From positions 496,001 to 560,000 of the forward strand of contig NZ_CP012264.1 of the NCBI RefSeq assembly GCF_001277255.1: a DNA stretch of 64,000 nt, written 5' to 3'. The translations under genes were made by a program, and so were the position numbers. This DNA is from Cronobacter condimenti 1330. GTDB taxonomy: Bacteria > Pseudomonadota > Gammaproteobacteria > Enterobacterales > Enterobacteriaceae. Numbering within the stretch: position 1 is the first letter of the stretch; the number at the start of each line of letters is the position of its first letter. The notes under the pieces are model-generated. The model worked only from the letters and a program-made list of their open reading frames with translations, did not search any database and was not told the origin of the DNA. Of this stretch, positions 1 to 8,677 are shown in pieces.

Positions 1-374
1 ATTTTGCGGTGGCGAGCTCGTTCCTGGGTGTGACGCTGGGGCTGTTTGATTATCTGGCGGATCTTTTTGGATTTGACGATTCACCGCGCGGGCGGCTTAA
101 CACCGCGCTGCTGACGTTCCTGCCCCCGATGGCAGGCGGGCTGCTGTGGCCGAACGGGTTTCTGTATGCGATTGGTTATGCAGGGCTCGCTGCGACAATC
201 TGGGCGGCTATTGTTCCGGCGCTGCTGGCGCGGGCGTCACGGCAGCGTTTTGGCAGCCCACGCTTTCGCGTCTGGGGCGGCAACGGCATGATTGCGCTGA
301 TCCTGCTCTTTGGGCTGGGCAATGCGCTGGTGCATCTGCTTTCAAGTTTTAATCTGTTGCCGGTTTATCAGTAA
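1..374 (+). CDS. mtr: Tryptophan-specific permease Mtr, C-terminal part (5' truncated by window edge)
   Basis: This is the last 123 or so codons of an inner-membrane aromatic amino acid:H+ symporter of the AAAP family. The reading frame is open from base 3, so the apparent GTG at 9 is internal. The visible part holds three to four hydrophobic segments and ends FNLLPVYQ, matching the end of E. coli Mtr (414 residues), which imports tryptophan with high affinity. Its neighbour yhbW is also the E. coli neighbour. Regulation (TrpR/TyrR in E. coli) cannot be judged because the promoter is outside the window. Confidence 0.93.
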   Translation, partial: FAVASSFLGVTLGLFDYLADLFGFDDSPRGRLNTALLTFLPPMAGGLLWPNGFLYAIGYAGLAATIWAAIVPALLARASRQRFGSPRFRVWGGNGMIALILLFGLGNALVHLLSSFNLLPVYQ

Positions 375-390
375 CGCTTGCTCGCTTTGC

Positions 391-413
391 GCCCTCTCCT
401 TATGGGAGAGGGC
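391..413. repeat. Palindromic hairpin between convergent mtr and yhbW
   Basis: Nine-base perfect arms (GCCCTCTCC / GGAGAGGGC) surround a five-base loop between two convergent genes. There is no T-run on either side, so it looks more like a REP-type palindrome or mRNA 3'-end stabiliser than a classic terminator. The same CCCTCTCC/GGAGAGGG core recurs at 8058-8079 and, more weakly, at 58079-58095. Confidence 0.6.
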
Positions 414-435
414 TGTAATGAGGGCCACGTCCCCC

Positions 436-1446
436 TTAACCGAGTAACTCTTCGCGTACCTGCATGGCGAGATCGAACGAATGCAGCCGCGCTTCATGGT
501 CGAAAATCTGGCCGTTAACCATAATTTCATCTGCGCCGGTTTCACGCAGCACCGAGTGCAGTCCGTGGCGGATCTTCGCTTTATCGCCGACCAGCGACAT
601 GCTGAGCGCCTGCTGTACGCCATATTGCTCAGCCGGGCTCCAGAAGCTTTCCATCGATTCAATCGGTGGCGGCAGCTGGCCGGTTTCGCCACGGCGCAGT
701 TTCACAAACGCCTGCTGCATCGAGGTGAACAGGAATTCCGCATCGCGGTTACTGTCGGCGGCGACGATATTAATGCATACCATCGCATACGGCTTCTCAA
801 GTCGTTCTGAAGGCTGAAAATGGGTGCGGTAGAGGTGCAACGCCTGGAAGAGCATATCCGGCGCAAAGTGCGAGGCAAACGCGAACGGCAGACCCATCTG
901 GGCGGCGAGCTGCGCGCTATAAAGGCTTGAGCCCAGCAGCCACACCGGAATTTTGGCGCCATAGCCCGGTACCGGACGTACCGCCGGGTTTGGGTCGCGG
1001 GCGTCGAACCAGTCCGTTAGCTCTTTCACATCGCGCGGGAAGTTGTCGATATCGTTATTCATATTTCGGCGCAGCGCCATCATGGTGCGCTGATCGCTGC
1101 CCGGTGCACGACCAAGGCCCAGTTCAATACGGCCCGGATAGAGCGCATCAAGCGTGCCGAACTGCTCGGCAATCACCAGCGGCGCATGGTTTGGCAGCAT
1201 CACGCCGCCGGAGCCCAGACGCAGTGTCGTGGTGTTGGCGGCGAGATAGCCAATCAGTACCGACGTCGCCGCGCTGGCGATGCCGGTCATATTGTGGTGC
1301 TCCGCCAGCCAGTAGCGGTCATAACCGCGCTTTTCTGCGAGGCGCGCTAAATCGAGCGAGTGATGGAACGCCTCACGGGCGGAGGAGCCTTGCGGGATCG
1401 GCGCGAGATCGAGCACTGAGAAGGGCACAACAGATTTATCAGACAT
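436..1446 (-). CDS. yhbW: Luciferase-like monooxygenase family protein YhbW
   Basis: A 336-residue protein of the bacterial luciferase-like flavin-dependent monooxygenase fold (TIM barrel), the same length as E. coli YhbW (335). The early motif LAEHHNM and the GLGRAPGSD segment near residues 112-120 are typical of this LLM subgroup. Substrate and physiological role are not known even in E. coli. It is cytosolic, monocistronic and convergent with mtr. The ATG at 1446 fits the family N-terminus. Confidence 0.9.
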   Translation of the reverse strand: MSDKSVVPFSVLDLAPIPQGSSAREAFHHSLDLARLAEKRGYDRYWLAEHHNMTGIASAATSVLIGYLAANTTTLRLGSGGVMLPNHAPLVIAEQFGTLDALYPGRIELGLGRAPGSDQRTMMALRRNMNNDIDNFPRDVKELTDWFDARDPNPAVRPVPGYGAKIPVWLLGSSLYSAQLAAQMGLPFAFASHFAPDMLFQALHLYRTHFQPSERLEKPYAMVCINIVAADSNRDAEFLFTSMQQAFVKLRRGETGQLPPPIESMESFWSPAEQYGVQQALSMSLVGDKAKIRHGLHSVLRETGADEIMVNGQIFDHEARLHSFDLAMQVREELLG

Positions 1447-1598
1447 AACGGCTCACTTAATTACAGCATAGCTATCAGATTGAAGGTCTTCTTCCAGCCT
1501 GGCGCATTTCGGGGATTTTGCCCGGGCGCCAGCCGGAAAGCTGTCCTTTCATACTGCATGAACTCATGCAAAATGCTGTTAACAAAGTGAGCCTTTTC

Positions 1599-2477
1599 TT
1601 ACGCCTGAAGCGCCATCCCGGCGAGCCGCCGCCAGTAGCCGTTGCAGTCGCTGTGTGCCGCAAGCGGAAGCGGCGCAGCGCCAGTTTCATTAGCCCGGAA
1701 GGCATCAAGCACCGTGAGCGTCTCCATGCCCATCGGCGAGAGGCGCACCATATCCACAAGCCCTGTCATCGAGGCCAGCTCGTTGCCGAGGTTATAGACG
1801 TAGCCGCTCATGGTCTGAATGCCGTTTAGCACAAACACCTGGCTATTTTCCTGCGACAGCATGCTGCGCCCGTTAGGGTATTTGATACAGCAGGTTTCAC
1901 ACTCGTCTTTAGGACGGTCTTCGGATCGGGCGGTAAAGCAGCGAGCGGAGTAGGCGAGTGGTAAATGACCGTAGCTCAGCACTTCCACTTCAAACTTATC
2001 GCGAATGCCCAGCGTATCGCACTGCTCGAGGAGGTTCACCAGCCAGTCGCGCGACAGCTCCACCGGCATACACCAGCGTGTCATGCCATCTTTAAGGAGC
2101 AGGCGCAGCGTGACGGCGTTATAGCAGTTGAGCGCGTGTCCGGCGACGAAAGGCAGCTTGCGCTCCGCCGCCAGCCCCACGGCGCCAAAATCATTGGCCT
2201 CAATCAGAAACTCGCCGTTGTCGATATAGCGCTTCAGTTCGTTGAGTTCAGACGGTGCCTGCACCAGCGCAAGCGTTGAGAGCACCACCTGTTTGCCGCT
2301 TGCGGCGAGCGTTTTGGCAAGGGCCAGCCAGTCGGCGACTTTAGTCTCGCGCCGTTTGCTGCACACGGCTTCGCCGAGGTAAATCACATCGGCACTACTT
2401 GCCGCCGCCGCGTCATAAAAGCTCTCAAGCGTGGCTTTCGGCCAGTAGTACAGCACTGGCCCTAACGAATATTTCAT
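1599..2477 (-). CDS. ubiV: O2-independent ubiquinone biosynthesis protein UbiV (U32 peptidase-like)
   Basis: A 292-residue protein, exactly the E. coli YhbV/UbiV length when started at the ATG at 2477; the frame is open further upstream but only as a shadow of ubiU. UbiV forms a heterodimer with UbiU, and both carry a 4Fe-4S cluster required for oxygen-independent ring hydroxylation in ubiquinone synthesis. The four cluster cysteines are at the family positions: C39, C180, C193 and C197 (the last two in DECETCC). It starts 10 bases after the ubiU stop, so it is the second gene of a ubiUV operon. Confidence 0.94.
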   Translation of the reverse strand: MKYSLGPVLYYWPKATLESFYDAAAASSADVIYLGEAVCSKRRETKVADWLALAKTLAASGKQVVLSTLALVQAPSELNELKRYIDNGEFLIEANDFGAVGLAAERKLPFVAGHALNCYNAVTLRLLLKDGMTRWCMPVELSRDWLVNLLEQCDTLGIRDKFEVEVLSYGHLPLAYSARCFTARSEDRPKDECETCCIKYPNGRSMLSQENSQVFVLNGIQTMSGYVYNLGNELASMTGLVDMVRLSPMGMETLTVLDAFRANETGAAPLPLAAHSDCNGYWRRLAGMALQA

Positions 2478-2487
2478 GCGGCTCTCC

Positions 2488-3483
2488 TTACTGCCATTTG
2501 CGATGGTACGCGCCAAGCGTCGTCTGGGTGCCTTCGGCCATCGCGCCGAGCGCGTCCATCCAGGCCGGTTGCGGTGCAAAACGCTGCGGATCGGCCTGAC
2601 AACGGTCAATAGCCTGACGCCACACCTTCGCGACCTGGCTTACGTAGGCCGGGCTGCGCTGGCGCCCTTCGATTTTCACTGAGGCGATATTGGCCGCTAA
2701 CAGCTCCGGCAGCAGCCCCAGCGTATTGAGACTGGTAGGCTCTTCAAGCGCGTGGTAGCGCTGTCCATCCACCAGATAACGGCCTTTGCACAGCGTCGGA
2801 TAACCGGCGTTTTCGCCTTCCTGATAGCGGTCGATCAGCACGTCATTGAGGCGCGATTCCAGCCCCTGATCCGTTTGCTGCCAGCGCACAAAACGGGCCG
2901 GGGAACACGCGCCAACGGTATTAGGCGACTCGCCAGTCAGATAAGAAGAGAGATAACAGCGTCCTTCCGCCATGATGCACAGGCTGCCGAAAGCAAAGAC
3001 TTCCAGCGGCACCGGCGTGACGCGGGCTAACTGTTTCACCTGATGAATGGATAAGACGCGCGGCAGCACTACGCGGGCCACATCGAAATGGCGCTGATAA
3101 AAGCGGATGGCGGCTTCGTTCGTGGCGGAAGCCTGTACCGATACATGGCGCTCAACGTGTGGGTAGCGGGCGGCAGCATATTCCAGCATCGCGATATCAG
3201 CGAGGATCAGCGCATCGGCACCCAGCTGTGCGGCCATATCCACCGCGCGCTCCCAGCGCGCGTAACCATCGGGATGCGCGAACGTATTGATAGCGATGTG
3301 CAGCTTGCGGCCATGTTGATGCACATAGTTCACCGCATCCTGTAATTTCTTCTCGGTAAAATTCAGGCCAGCGAAGTGGCGGGCGTTGGTATCGTCTTTC
3401 AGACCGATATAAACCGCATCCGCGCCATTATCGATGGCCGCCTTCAAAGCCGGAAGGTTACCGGCGGGGCAAAGCAACTCCAT
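2488..3483 (-). CDS. ubiU: O2-independent ubiquinone biosynthesis protein UbiU (U32 peptidase-like)
   Basis: A 331-residue partner of UbiV. Despite membership in peptidase family U32, the established role is anaerobic ubiquinone hydroxylation. Four cysteines sit exactly where the E. coli protein binds its 4Fe-4S cluster: C169 and C176 (SLCIMAEGRC), C193 (GACSPAR) and C232 (PTLCKGR). The N-terminus MELLCPAGNLPALKAA is the usual U32 start. It is the first gene of the ubiUV operon and diverges from ubiT across a 248-base intergenic region, as in E. coli. Confidence 0.95.
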   Translation of the reverse strand: MELLCPAGNLPALKAAIDNGADAVYIGLKDDTNARHFAGLNFTEKKLQDAVNYVHQHGRKLHIAINTFAHPDGYARWERAVDMAAQLGADALILADIAMLEYAAARYPHVERHVSVQASATNEAAIRFYQRHFDVARVVLPRVLSIHQVKQLARVTPVPLEVFAFGSLCIMAEGRCYLSSYLTGESPNTVGACSPARFVRWQQTDQGLESRLNDVLIDRYQEGENAGYPTLCKGRYLVDGQRYHALEEPTSLNTLGLLPELLAANIASVKIEGRQRSPAYVSQVAKVWRQAIDRCQADPQRFAPQPAWMDALGAMAEGTQTTLGAYHRKWQ

Positions 3484-3731
3484 AGCGTGTCCTGAAAATA
3501 AAAGCAGGCCGCATTGGGCCTGGCGCGCTGCGCAAAGGCAGCGAAATTGTTAACGAACGGCGATTTTAGTTAACCCGCCCGCGACAATTTTTGATTTAAG
3601 GCAGCTAATGTCGTATTGATGGCATCTATAAAGGGGTACCCGTGAAGGCGCAAAGCTTGATTTGAACCGCTATCCCATTTGGCTGATATGGCACAATAAC
3701 GGCCACTGTGATTTGGCAAGGAGAAAAGCCC

Positions 3732-4256
3732 GTGTTGAAGAATCTGCGTTCCTGTCTGGTACACCTTGGCCCTTCGCTGCTGAAAGCGCCGGTGGCCTTA
3801 ACGCCTTTCGCTATCAAGCGCCAGGCGCTGGAGCAGCTGCTCGGCTGGCAATTCCGCCAGGCGCTGGCGGATGAAGAGCTGGCCTTTCTGGAGGGCCGCT
3901 GGCTCGGTATTGAGGTGCGCGACATCGGCCTGCGCTGGTTCACGTCGGTGGAAAACGATACGCTTATCGTGCGTGAAGAGGCCGAAGCGGATGTGATGTT
4001 CCGCGCCGACGCGGCCGATCTACTGATGATCGCCGCGCGCAAGCAGGATCCCGACACGCTTTTCTTCCAGCGTCGTCTGGTGATTGAAGGCGATACTGAA
4101 TTAGGGTTATATGTGAAGAACTTGATGGACGCCATTGAGCTCGACGCGATGCCGAAACCGCTGCGCGTGATGCTGCTGCAACTGGCGGACTTCGTTGAAG
4201 CGGGGCTGAGCGTCTCGCCGCTAACTAAAGCACATTCCATAGGTGAACCATGCTGA
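3732..4256 (+). CDS. ubiT: O2-independent ubiquinone biosynthesis accessory factor UbiT (SCP2 domain)
   Basis: A 174-residue SCP2-type lipid-carrier protein (formerly YhbT), which in E. coli works with UbiU/UbiV to make ubiquinone without oxygen, probably presenting the hydrophobic intermediate. The segment KQDPDTLFFQRRLVIEGDTE is nearly invariant in the family. I chose the GTG at 3732, preceded by AAGGAG at 3718-3723, because it gives the E. coli length and N-terminus; an upstream ATG at 3708 lacks a good ribosome site. Its last bases overlap the start of yhbS by seven nucleotides, so the two are translationally coupled. Confidence 0.92.
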   Translation: MLKNLRSCLVHLGPSLLKAPVALTPFAIKRQALEQLLGWQFRQALADEELAFLEGRWLGIEVRDIGLRWFTSVENDTLIVREEAEADVMFRADAADLLMIAARKQDPDTLFFQRRLVIEGDTELGLYVKNLMDAIELDAMPKPLRVMLLQLADFVEAGLSVSPLTKAHSIGEPC

Positions 4257-4753
4257 TTCGTGTAGAAATCCCCATTGATGCGCCGGGCATCGACGCTTTA
4301 CTTCGCCGCGCTTTCGGACGCGACGACGAAGCGGAGCTGGTGCATGCGCTGCGTGAAGACGGGCTGTTAACGCTGGGGTTAGTCGCAACGGACGATGAAG
4401 GACAGGTTGTCGGTTACGTCGCCTTCAGCCCCGTCACTATTGCGGGCGAAGAGCGGCAGTGGCTGGGGCTTGCGCCGCTGGCGGTCGATGAGTCCTGGCG
4501 CGGGCAGGGGATTGGTCGTCAGTTAGTATACGAAGGGCTCGATTCGCTGAATGAATTTGGCTACTCGGCAGTCGTGACGCTGGGCTTGCCGGAATTCTAT
4601 AACCGCCTGGGTTTCGAACCTGCCGCCCGCTACGATCTCCACTGCCGCTGGCCGGGCGCCGAAGCGGCGTTTCAGGTGCATCGCCTTGCCGATGACGCGC
4701 TTGATGGCGTACATGGCCGCGTGGATTACCACGACCATTTTAACCGTTTCTGA
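4250..4753 (+). CDS. yhbS: GNAT-family N-acetyltransferase YhbS
   Basis: A 167-residue GNAT acetyltransferase with the acetyl-CoA pyrophosphate-binding loop RGQGIG at about residues 83-88. Length and sequence follow E. coli YhbS closely. YhbS has been linked to small-RNA and stress phenotypes, but its physiological acceptor is unsettled. It overlaps the 3' end of ubiT by seven bases in a +1 shifted frame, so co-expression with ubiT is expected. Confidence 0.9.
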   Translation: MLIRVEIPIDAPGIDALLRRAFGRDDEAELVHALREDGLLTLGLVATDDEGQVVGYVAFSPVTIAGEERQWLGLAPLAVDESWRGQGIGRQLVYEGLDSLNEFGYSAVVTLGLPEFYNRLGFEPAARYDLHCRWPGAEAAFQVHRLADDALDGVHGRVDYHDHFNRF

Positions 4754-4755
4754 TC

Positions 4756-5043
4756 TCAGGGCGTTTGCGGCGCGTTCGCCATCGCTTCAAACGCCAGCTC
4801 CCCCGCGACCAGTTGCTCTTTCTGCCGTTTCGTCAGTTGCTTGATGCGATACTCGGCGCGTAGCGCCTCGGAGCGAGTGCCCACGGGCGTGCTGAACACC
4901 AGCGTCAGCTCGCCTTTACCACGCAGCGCCTTTGCGCCCTTGCCGCGCTGATGCTGGGTGAAGCGGCGCGCCACATCGGTAGTGATGCCGGTATAAAGCC
5001 GGTTATCCGCACAGCGGATCAGATAGAGAAACCATTCTTCCAT
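4756..5043 (-). CDS. yhbQ: GIY-YIG domain protein YhbQ
   Basis: A 95-residue single-domain GIY-YIG protein. The signature appears as FLYLIRCADNRLYTGIT at the N-terminus, followed by RRFTQH. UPF0213 members such as YhbQ are small nucleases, with DNA endonuclease activity reported for E. coli YhbQ. The ATG at 5043 (protein starting MEEWFLYL) is preferred over an in-frame extension to 5109, which adds 22 residues absent from the family. It is convergent with yhbS, leaving two bases between the stops. Confidence 0.88.
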   Translation of the reverse strand: MEEWFLYLIRCADNRLYTGITTDVARRFTQHQRGKGAKALRGKGELTLVFSTPVGTRSEALRAEYRIKQLTKRQKEQLVAGELAFEAMANAPQTP

Positions 5044-5108
5044 AATGAATATCAGCGACAGCCACGACTGGCCGCACCTTAACATGATTATCCCTGACAG
5101 GAGAACCA

Positions 5109-5543
5109 ATGGACGAACTCGACGCCATCAGCAAATGGCTGGCCAAACAGCATGTCGTCACCTATTGCGTTGGGAATGAAGACGCGCTCTGGTGCGCGAA
5201 TGCGTTTTACCTTTATGACCGCGAGCGCGTAGCGTTTTATCTGTTGAGCGATACCAAAAGCCGGCACGGCGAAATGGCAGGCACACTTGCGCGTGTGGCG
5301 GGCACCGTCAATGGGCAGACCAAAACCGTGGCGCTAATACGCGGCGTGCAGTTTGCGGGGGAATTACGGCTGGTGGAAGGACCGGAAAGCGAAGCCTTGC
5401 GCGAGCGCTATAACCGCCGCTTTCCGGTGGCCAGGGTGATGTCCTCCCCACTGTGGGAGATCCGTCTTGATGAAATCAAGTTCACTGACAACACCCTGGG
5501 GTTTGGTAAAAAACTCGCCTGGTTACGCGCCGAGCAGGCGTAA
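5109..5543 (+). CDS. yhbP: UPF0306 family protein YhbP
   Basis: A 144-residue protein of the UPF0306 group, related to the FMN-binding split-barrel (pyridoxamine-phosphate oxidase-like) fold. It matches E. coli YhbP (147 residues) across its length. Function is unknown. The start is supported by AGGAG about eight bases upstream. Its 3' end overlaps the end of the convergent gene yhbO by 21 bases. Confidence 0.87.
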   Translation: MDELDAISKWLAKQHVVTYCVGNEDALWCANAFYLYDRERVAFYLLSDTKSRHGEMAGTLARVAGTVNGQTKTVALIRGVQFAGELRLVEGPESEALRERYNRRFPVARVMSSPLWEIRLDEIKFTDNTLGFGKKLAWLRAEQA

Positions 5544-6041
5544 CGCCTCGCGGTTAAACGCAGGCAGATCTTCCGGGGTGCGGCTGGTCACCAGTTGATC
5601 TTTGTCTATCACCACTTCCTGATCGAAGAATTCCGCCCCGGCGTTTTTCACATCGATAACGATAGGCTTCACGGCGGTGAGCTTACGCCCACGGATCACA
5701 TCTGCGCTAATCAGCAGTTGCGGGCCGTGGCAGATAGCAAAGACCGGTTTGCCGGTATTGACGAAATCGCGCGTGAAGGTGACGAAGCGATCGTCGCCGC
5801 GCAGGCTGTCAGGCGAATGGCCGCCAGGCAACAGCAGGGCGTCAAAATCCGCCGGGCTGACGTCATCGATAGATTTATCGATTGTAACCGTTGCCTCGCC
5901 CTGTTTGCCGGTGACGGTTTTCCCCGCTTCTTTCTCAATGGTGATCACTTCATGCCCGGCTTTGCGGTACTCCGCGGCGGGGGATGTGAATTCCGAATCT
6001 TCGAATTCGTCAGTGATTAAGACTGCAATCTTCTTGCTCAT
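5523..6041 (-). CDS. yhbO: DJ-1/PfpI family protein deglycase YhbO
   Basis: A 172-residue DJ-1/PfpI superfamily protein. The nucleophile elbow is FAICHGPQLL, giving the catalytic pair C104-H105, and the acidic partner lies near E12-D15 (DEFEDSEF). E. coli YhbO is a stress-protective protein reported to act on methylglyoxal- or glyoxal-modified amino groups; the deglycase interpretation is debated in the literature, a glyoxalase-type activity being the alternative. It is monocistronic and convergent with yhbP. Confidence 0.92.
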   Translation of the reverse strand: MSKKIAVLITDEFEDSEFTSPAAEYRKAGHEVITIEKEAGKTVTGKQGEATVTIDKSIDDVSPADFDALLLPGGHSPDSLRGDDRFVTFTRDFVNTGKPVFAICHGPQLLISADVIRGRKLTAVKPIVIDVKNAGAEFFDQEVVIDKDQLVTSRTPEDLPAFNREALRLLGA

Positions 6042-6185
6042 TACGCCTCCCTTGGTGTCTTTACAGAACGGTGATGTGCAGTAATGGCTTTTGCCAGAAA
6101 TGGTAAATACTTAAACCACACAGACTATTAAGCCTGGTTGAGGGCGCTGACATTGCAAGGCAGAAGATTCTGCAAAGGAGCCATC

Positions 6186-6836
6186 ATGAGTCGAGTACTG
6201 ATAACCGGCGCGAGCGGACTGGTGGGCAGCCATCTGTTACGGATGCTGGCTGACGAGCCGCGCGTGTCGTCAATTATCGCGGCGACCCGCCGTCCGTTGC
6301 AGGTCGCGTTAAATAAAGTAGAAAACCCTCACGATCCGCAGCTCTCCGACGTGCTCACACAGCTTGATACGCCGCTGGATCTCGTTTTTTGCTGCCTCGG
6401 CACTACACGGCGCGAGGCAGGCAGTAAAGAGGCGTTTATCCTGGCCGACTATTCACTGGTGGTGGACACTTCGCTTGCCGGGTTACGGCTTGGCGCAAAG
6501 CATATGCTGGTGGTCAGCGCGCTTGGCGCTAACCCGAACTCACCGTTTTTCTACAATCGCGTGAAAGGTGAGATGGAAGCGGCATTAAAGGCGCAGGGCT
6601 GGCCGCGGCTTACCATCGCGCGTCCATCGTTGCTGACGGGCGAGCGCGAAAAACGCCGCGCCGGAGAGTCATTCATGGCACCGCTGTTTCGTCTGTTGCC
6701 CGGTAAATGGAAGGCTATTGAGGCGCAAACGGTAGCGCAGGCGTTGATGAACGCGGCGTTGTCGCCTGCCAAAGAGGATGTCTCCGTGCTGGATTCGGCG
6801 CAATTGCGTGAAATAGCCGCACAAACCGTGCGTTGA
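6186..6836 (+). CDS. yraR: NAD(P)-binding Rossmann-fold protein YraR
   Basis: A 216-residue atypical short-chain dehydrogenase-like protein. The nucleotide-binding glycine motif TGASGLVG lies at residues 7-14, and CCLGTTRREAGSKEAF is a conserved YraR/HTATIP2-like block. The ATG at 6186 has AAAGGAG upstream and gives the E. coli N-terminus MSxVLITGA; an in-frame ATG 48 bases upstream was not used. The substrate is unknown. It lies 77 bases ahead of yraQ in the same direction, as in E. coli. Confidence 0.88.
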   Translation: MSRVLITGASGLVGSHLLRMLADEPRVSSIIAATRRPLQVALNKVENPHDPQLSDVLTQLDTPLDLVFCCLGTTRREAGSKEAFILADYSLVVDTSLAGLRLGAKHMLVVSALGANPNSPFFYNRVKGEMEAALKAQGWPRLTIARPSLLTGEREKRRAGESFMAPLFRLLPGKWKAIEAQTVAQALMNAALSPAKEDVSVLDSAQLREIAAQTVR

Positions 6837-6913
6837 ACAGCGTTTCAAAAATTACATCACGAGCGTAGTATTGACCGGCAAATTTTATCCCCCCTGTTTT
6901 CCAGAGGAATGTT

Positions 6914-7954
6914 ATGGCTGGTCAGTCTTCATCTCTGGCGCTGAAATCTACCGCATGGTGGAAGCCCGCGCTGTTCTTTCTCGTTCTGTGTGTCGGTCTG
7001 TGGTACGTCAAATGGCAGCCCTATTACGGCAAAGCCTTTACCGCCGCGCAAACGCACAGCATCGGTAATTCGATACTTGCTAACGCGCAGGATAACCCTC
7101 TGCGTGCGGCGCTCGATTATGCCGGCATCTATTTTCTCGCGGTCTGGAAAGCGGCCGTTCTTGGTGTGCTGCTCGGCTCGCTGATTCAGGTGTTGATCCC
7201 ACGCGACTGGCTGGTGCGCACACTCGGTCAGCCGCGTTTTCGCGGCACGCTGCTGGGGACGCTGTTTTCTCTGCCGGGAATGATGTGTACCTGCTGTGCT
7301 GCGCCAGTGGCTGCCGGCATGCGTCGCCAGTCAGTATCGATGGGCGGCGCGCTGGCGTTTTGGCTTGGTAATCCGCTGCTGAACCCGGCGACGCTGGTCT
7401 TTATGGGCTTCGTGCTGGGATGGGAGTTTACGCTCATCCGCGTGGCCGCAGGCCTGGTGATGGTGATTGGCATCGCATCGCTGGTGCAGCGTTTTGTGGC
7501 CGACACGCCTGCGCCTGCGCTGCCTGAATCGGCGCTGCCTGCAGAAGCCCCGCAGGGCAGCTTTATGAAGCGCTGGGGACAGGCGCTCTGGACGCTGTTC
7601 TGGAACACGATCCCGGTCTATCTGCTGGCGGTACTGGTGCTGGGCGCTGCCCGCGTCTGGCTGTTCCCGCATGCCGATGGCGCCGTAGGTAATACGCTGC
7701 TCTGGGTGCTGGCGATGGCAATAGTAGGTTGCCTGTTTGTGATCCCGACCGCAGCGGAAATTCCGATTGTGCAGACGATGATGCTCGCCGGTATGGGCTT
7801 TGCGCCAGGGCTTGCATTGCTGGTGACGCTGCCGGCAGTGAGCCTGCCGTCGCTGATTATGCTGCGTAAGGCGTTCCCGGCGAAAGCATTGTGGCTGACC
7901 GGCGGTATGGTGATGCTTGCAGGTGCGGTCACAGGCGCGCTGGCGCTGATGTAG
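6914..7954 (+). CDS. yraQ: Permease family protein YraQ (DUF318/ArsP-like)
   Basis: A 346-residue polytopic inner-membrane protein (about eight to ten hydrophobic helices) of the DUF318 permease family, which includes ArsP organoarsenical exporters. A cysteine cluster, MMCTCCAAPVAAG, sits near residue 125 and is a family hallmark that may bind metal or metalloid. The length is the same as E. coli YraQ. The substrate is not established. A good AGAGGA ribosome site precedes the ATG. Confidence 0.87.
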   Translation: MAGQSSSLALKSTAWWKPALFFLVLCVGLWYVKWQPYYGKAFTAAQTHSIGNSILANAQDNPLRAALDYAGIYFLAVWKAAVLGVLLGSLIQVLIPRDWLVRTLGQPRFRGTLLGTLFSLPGMMCTCCAAPVAAGMRRQSVSMGGALAFWLGNPLLNPATLVFMGFVLGWEFTLIRVAAGLVMVIGIASLVQRFVADTPAPALPESALPAEAPQGSFMKRWGQALWTLFWNTIPVYLLAVLVLGAARVWLFPHADGAVGNTLLWVLAMAIVGCLFVIPTAAEIPIVQTMMLAGMGFAPGLALLVTLPAVSLPSLIMLRKAFPAKALWLTGGMVMLAGAVTGALALM

Positions 7955-8057
7955 TGGGTTATGGCGCGGTGTATCCCATGAGCCTGGTTTGTCGGGCGGG
8001 CAAGCATTGCGCCCTCTGCCGCAAGACCGATTAAAACATCAATGGAAATGATGTGAA

Positions 8058-8079
8058 CCCTCTCCCCGGCGGGAGAGGG
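8058..8079. repeat. Palindromic hairpin between convergent yraQ and dolP
   Basis: Nine-base arms CCCTCTCCC / GGGAGAGGG surround a CGGC loop. It lies between the ends of yraQ (+) and dolP (-), has no T-run, and shares its core with the hairpin at 391-413. A REP-like or mRNA-stabilising palindrome is the likeliest reading. Confidence 0.6.
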
Positions 8080-8092
8080 CTTAGGTGAAGGG

Positions 8093-8668
8093 TTACTTAA
8101 TGTAGGTAAACGCGGTGGTCACGTGCTTCACGCCGCTCACGCGGCTTGCGGTATCTGCCGCTGCGCGGCCTTCGCGCTCGGTCACCAGACCCAGCAGGAA
8201 CACTTCGCCATTTTCGGTCGTCACTTTCACATTAGACGATTTCACCTGATCGCTTCCGAGCAACTGTGAGCGCACTTTGGTGGTAATCCAGGTATCCGAC
8301 GATGCGGTGCCAAGCCCAATCGGCTGGCCGTTGCGGATCTCGTTAAACACTTCAGTCGCGCCTTCCACGCCCATGGCTATCTGTTTCGCACGGGACGCCA
8401 GTTCCGGGTTCGGCGACTGGCCGGTCAGCAACACTTTGCCCTGATACGCGGTGACATTGATGCGCGCTTCTTTCTTCAGTTGCTCATCTTTGCCAAGCGC
8501 AGTATTTACGCGCAGCTCCAGCGTACCGTCATCAACCTGAGTACCCACACTGCGCGGATCGGTCGCGGCTTTGGTGCCGACGGCTGCCGTTCCGACGACA
8601 GCTGCGGCGACGCAGCCCTGCAGCACAAGCGCGGTCATCACCACCGCGAGGGGTTTAATGGCCTTCAT
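8093..8668 (-). CDS. dolP: Division- and outer-membrane-stress-associated lipoprotein DolP (BON domains)
   Basis: A 191-residue outer-membrane lipoprotein with signal peptide and lipobox VLQGC (acylated C19), followed by two BON domains at about residues 45-115 and 122-190. DolP (YraP) localises to the septum through its second BON domain and anionic phospholipids, and supports envelope integrity and amidase regulation. It starts nine bases after the diaA stop and is the last gene of the lpoA-yraN-diaA-dolP run. In E. coli it has its own sigma-E promoter. Confidence 0.94.
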   Translation of the reverse strand: MKAIKPLAVVMTALVLQGCVAAAVVGTAAVGTKAATDPRSVGTQVDDGTLELRVNTALGKDEQLKKEARINVTAYQGKVLLTGQSPNPELASRAKQIAMGVEGATEVFNEIRNGQPIGLGTASSDTWITTKVRSQLLGSDQVKSSNVKVTTENGEVFLLGLVTEREGRAAADTASRVSGVKHVTTAFTYIK

Positions 8669-8677
8669 GAGTACTCC

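Noticed and set aside
3588..3661. FNR boxes for ubiT/ubiU
   Set aside because: Three TTGAT half-sites are visible but none has a partner ATCAA at four-base spacing, so no site was annotated.
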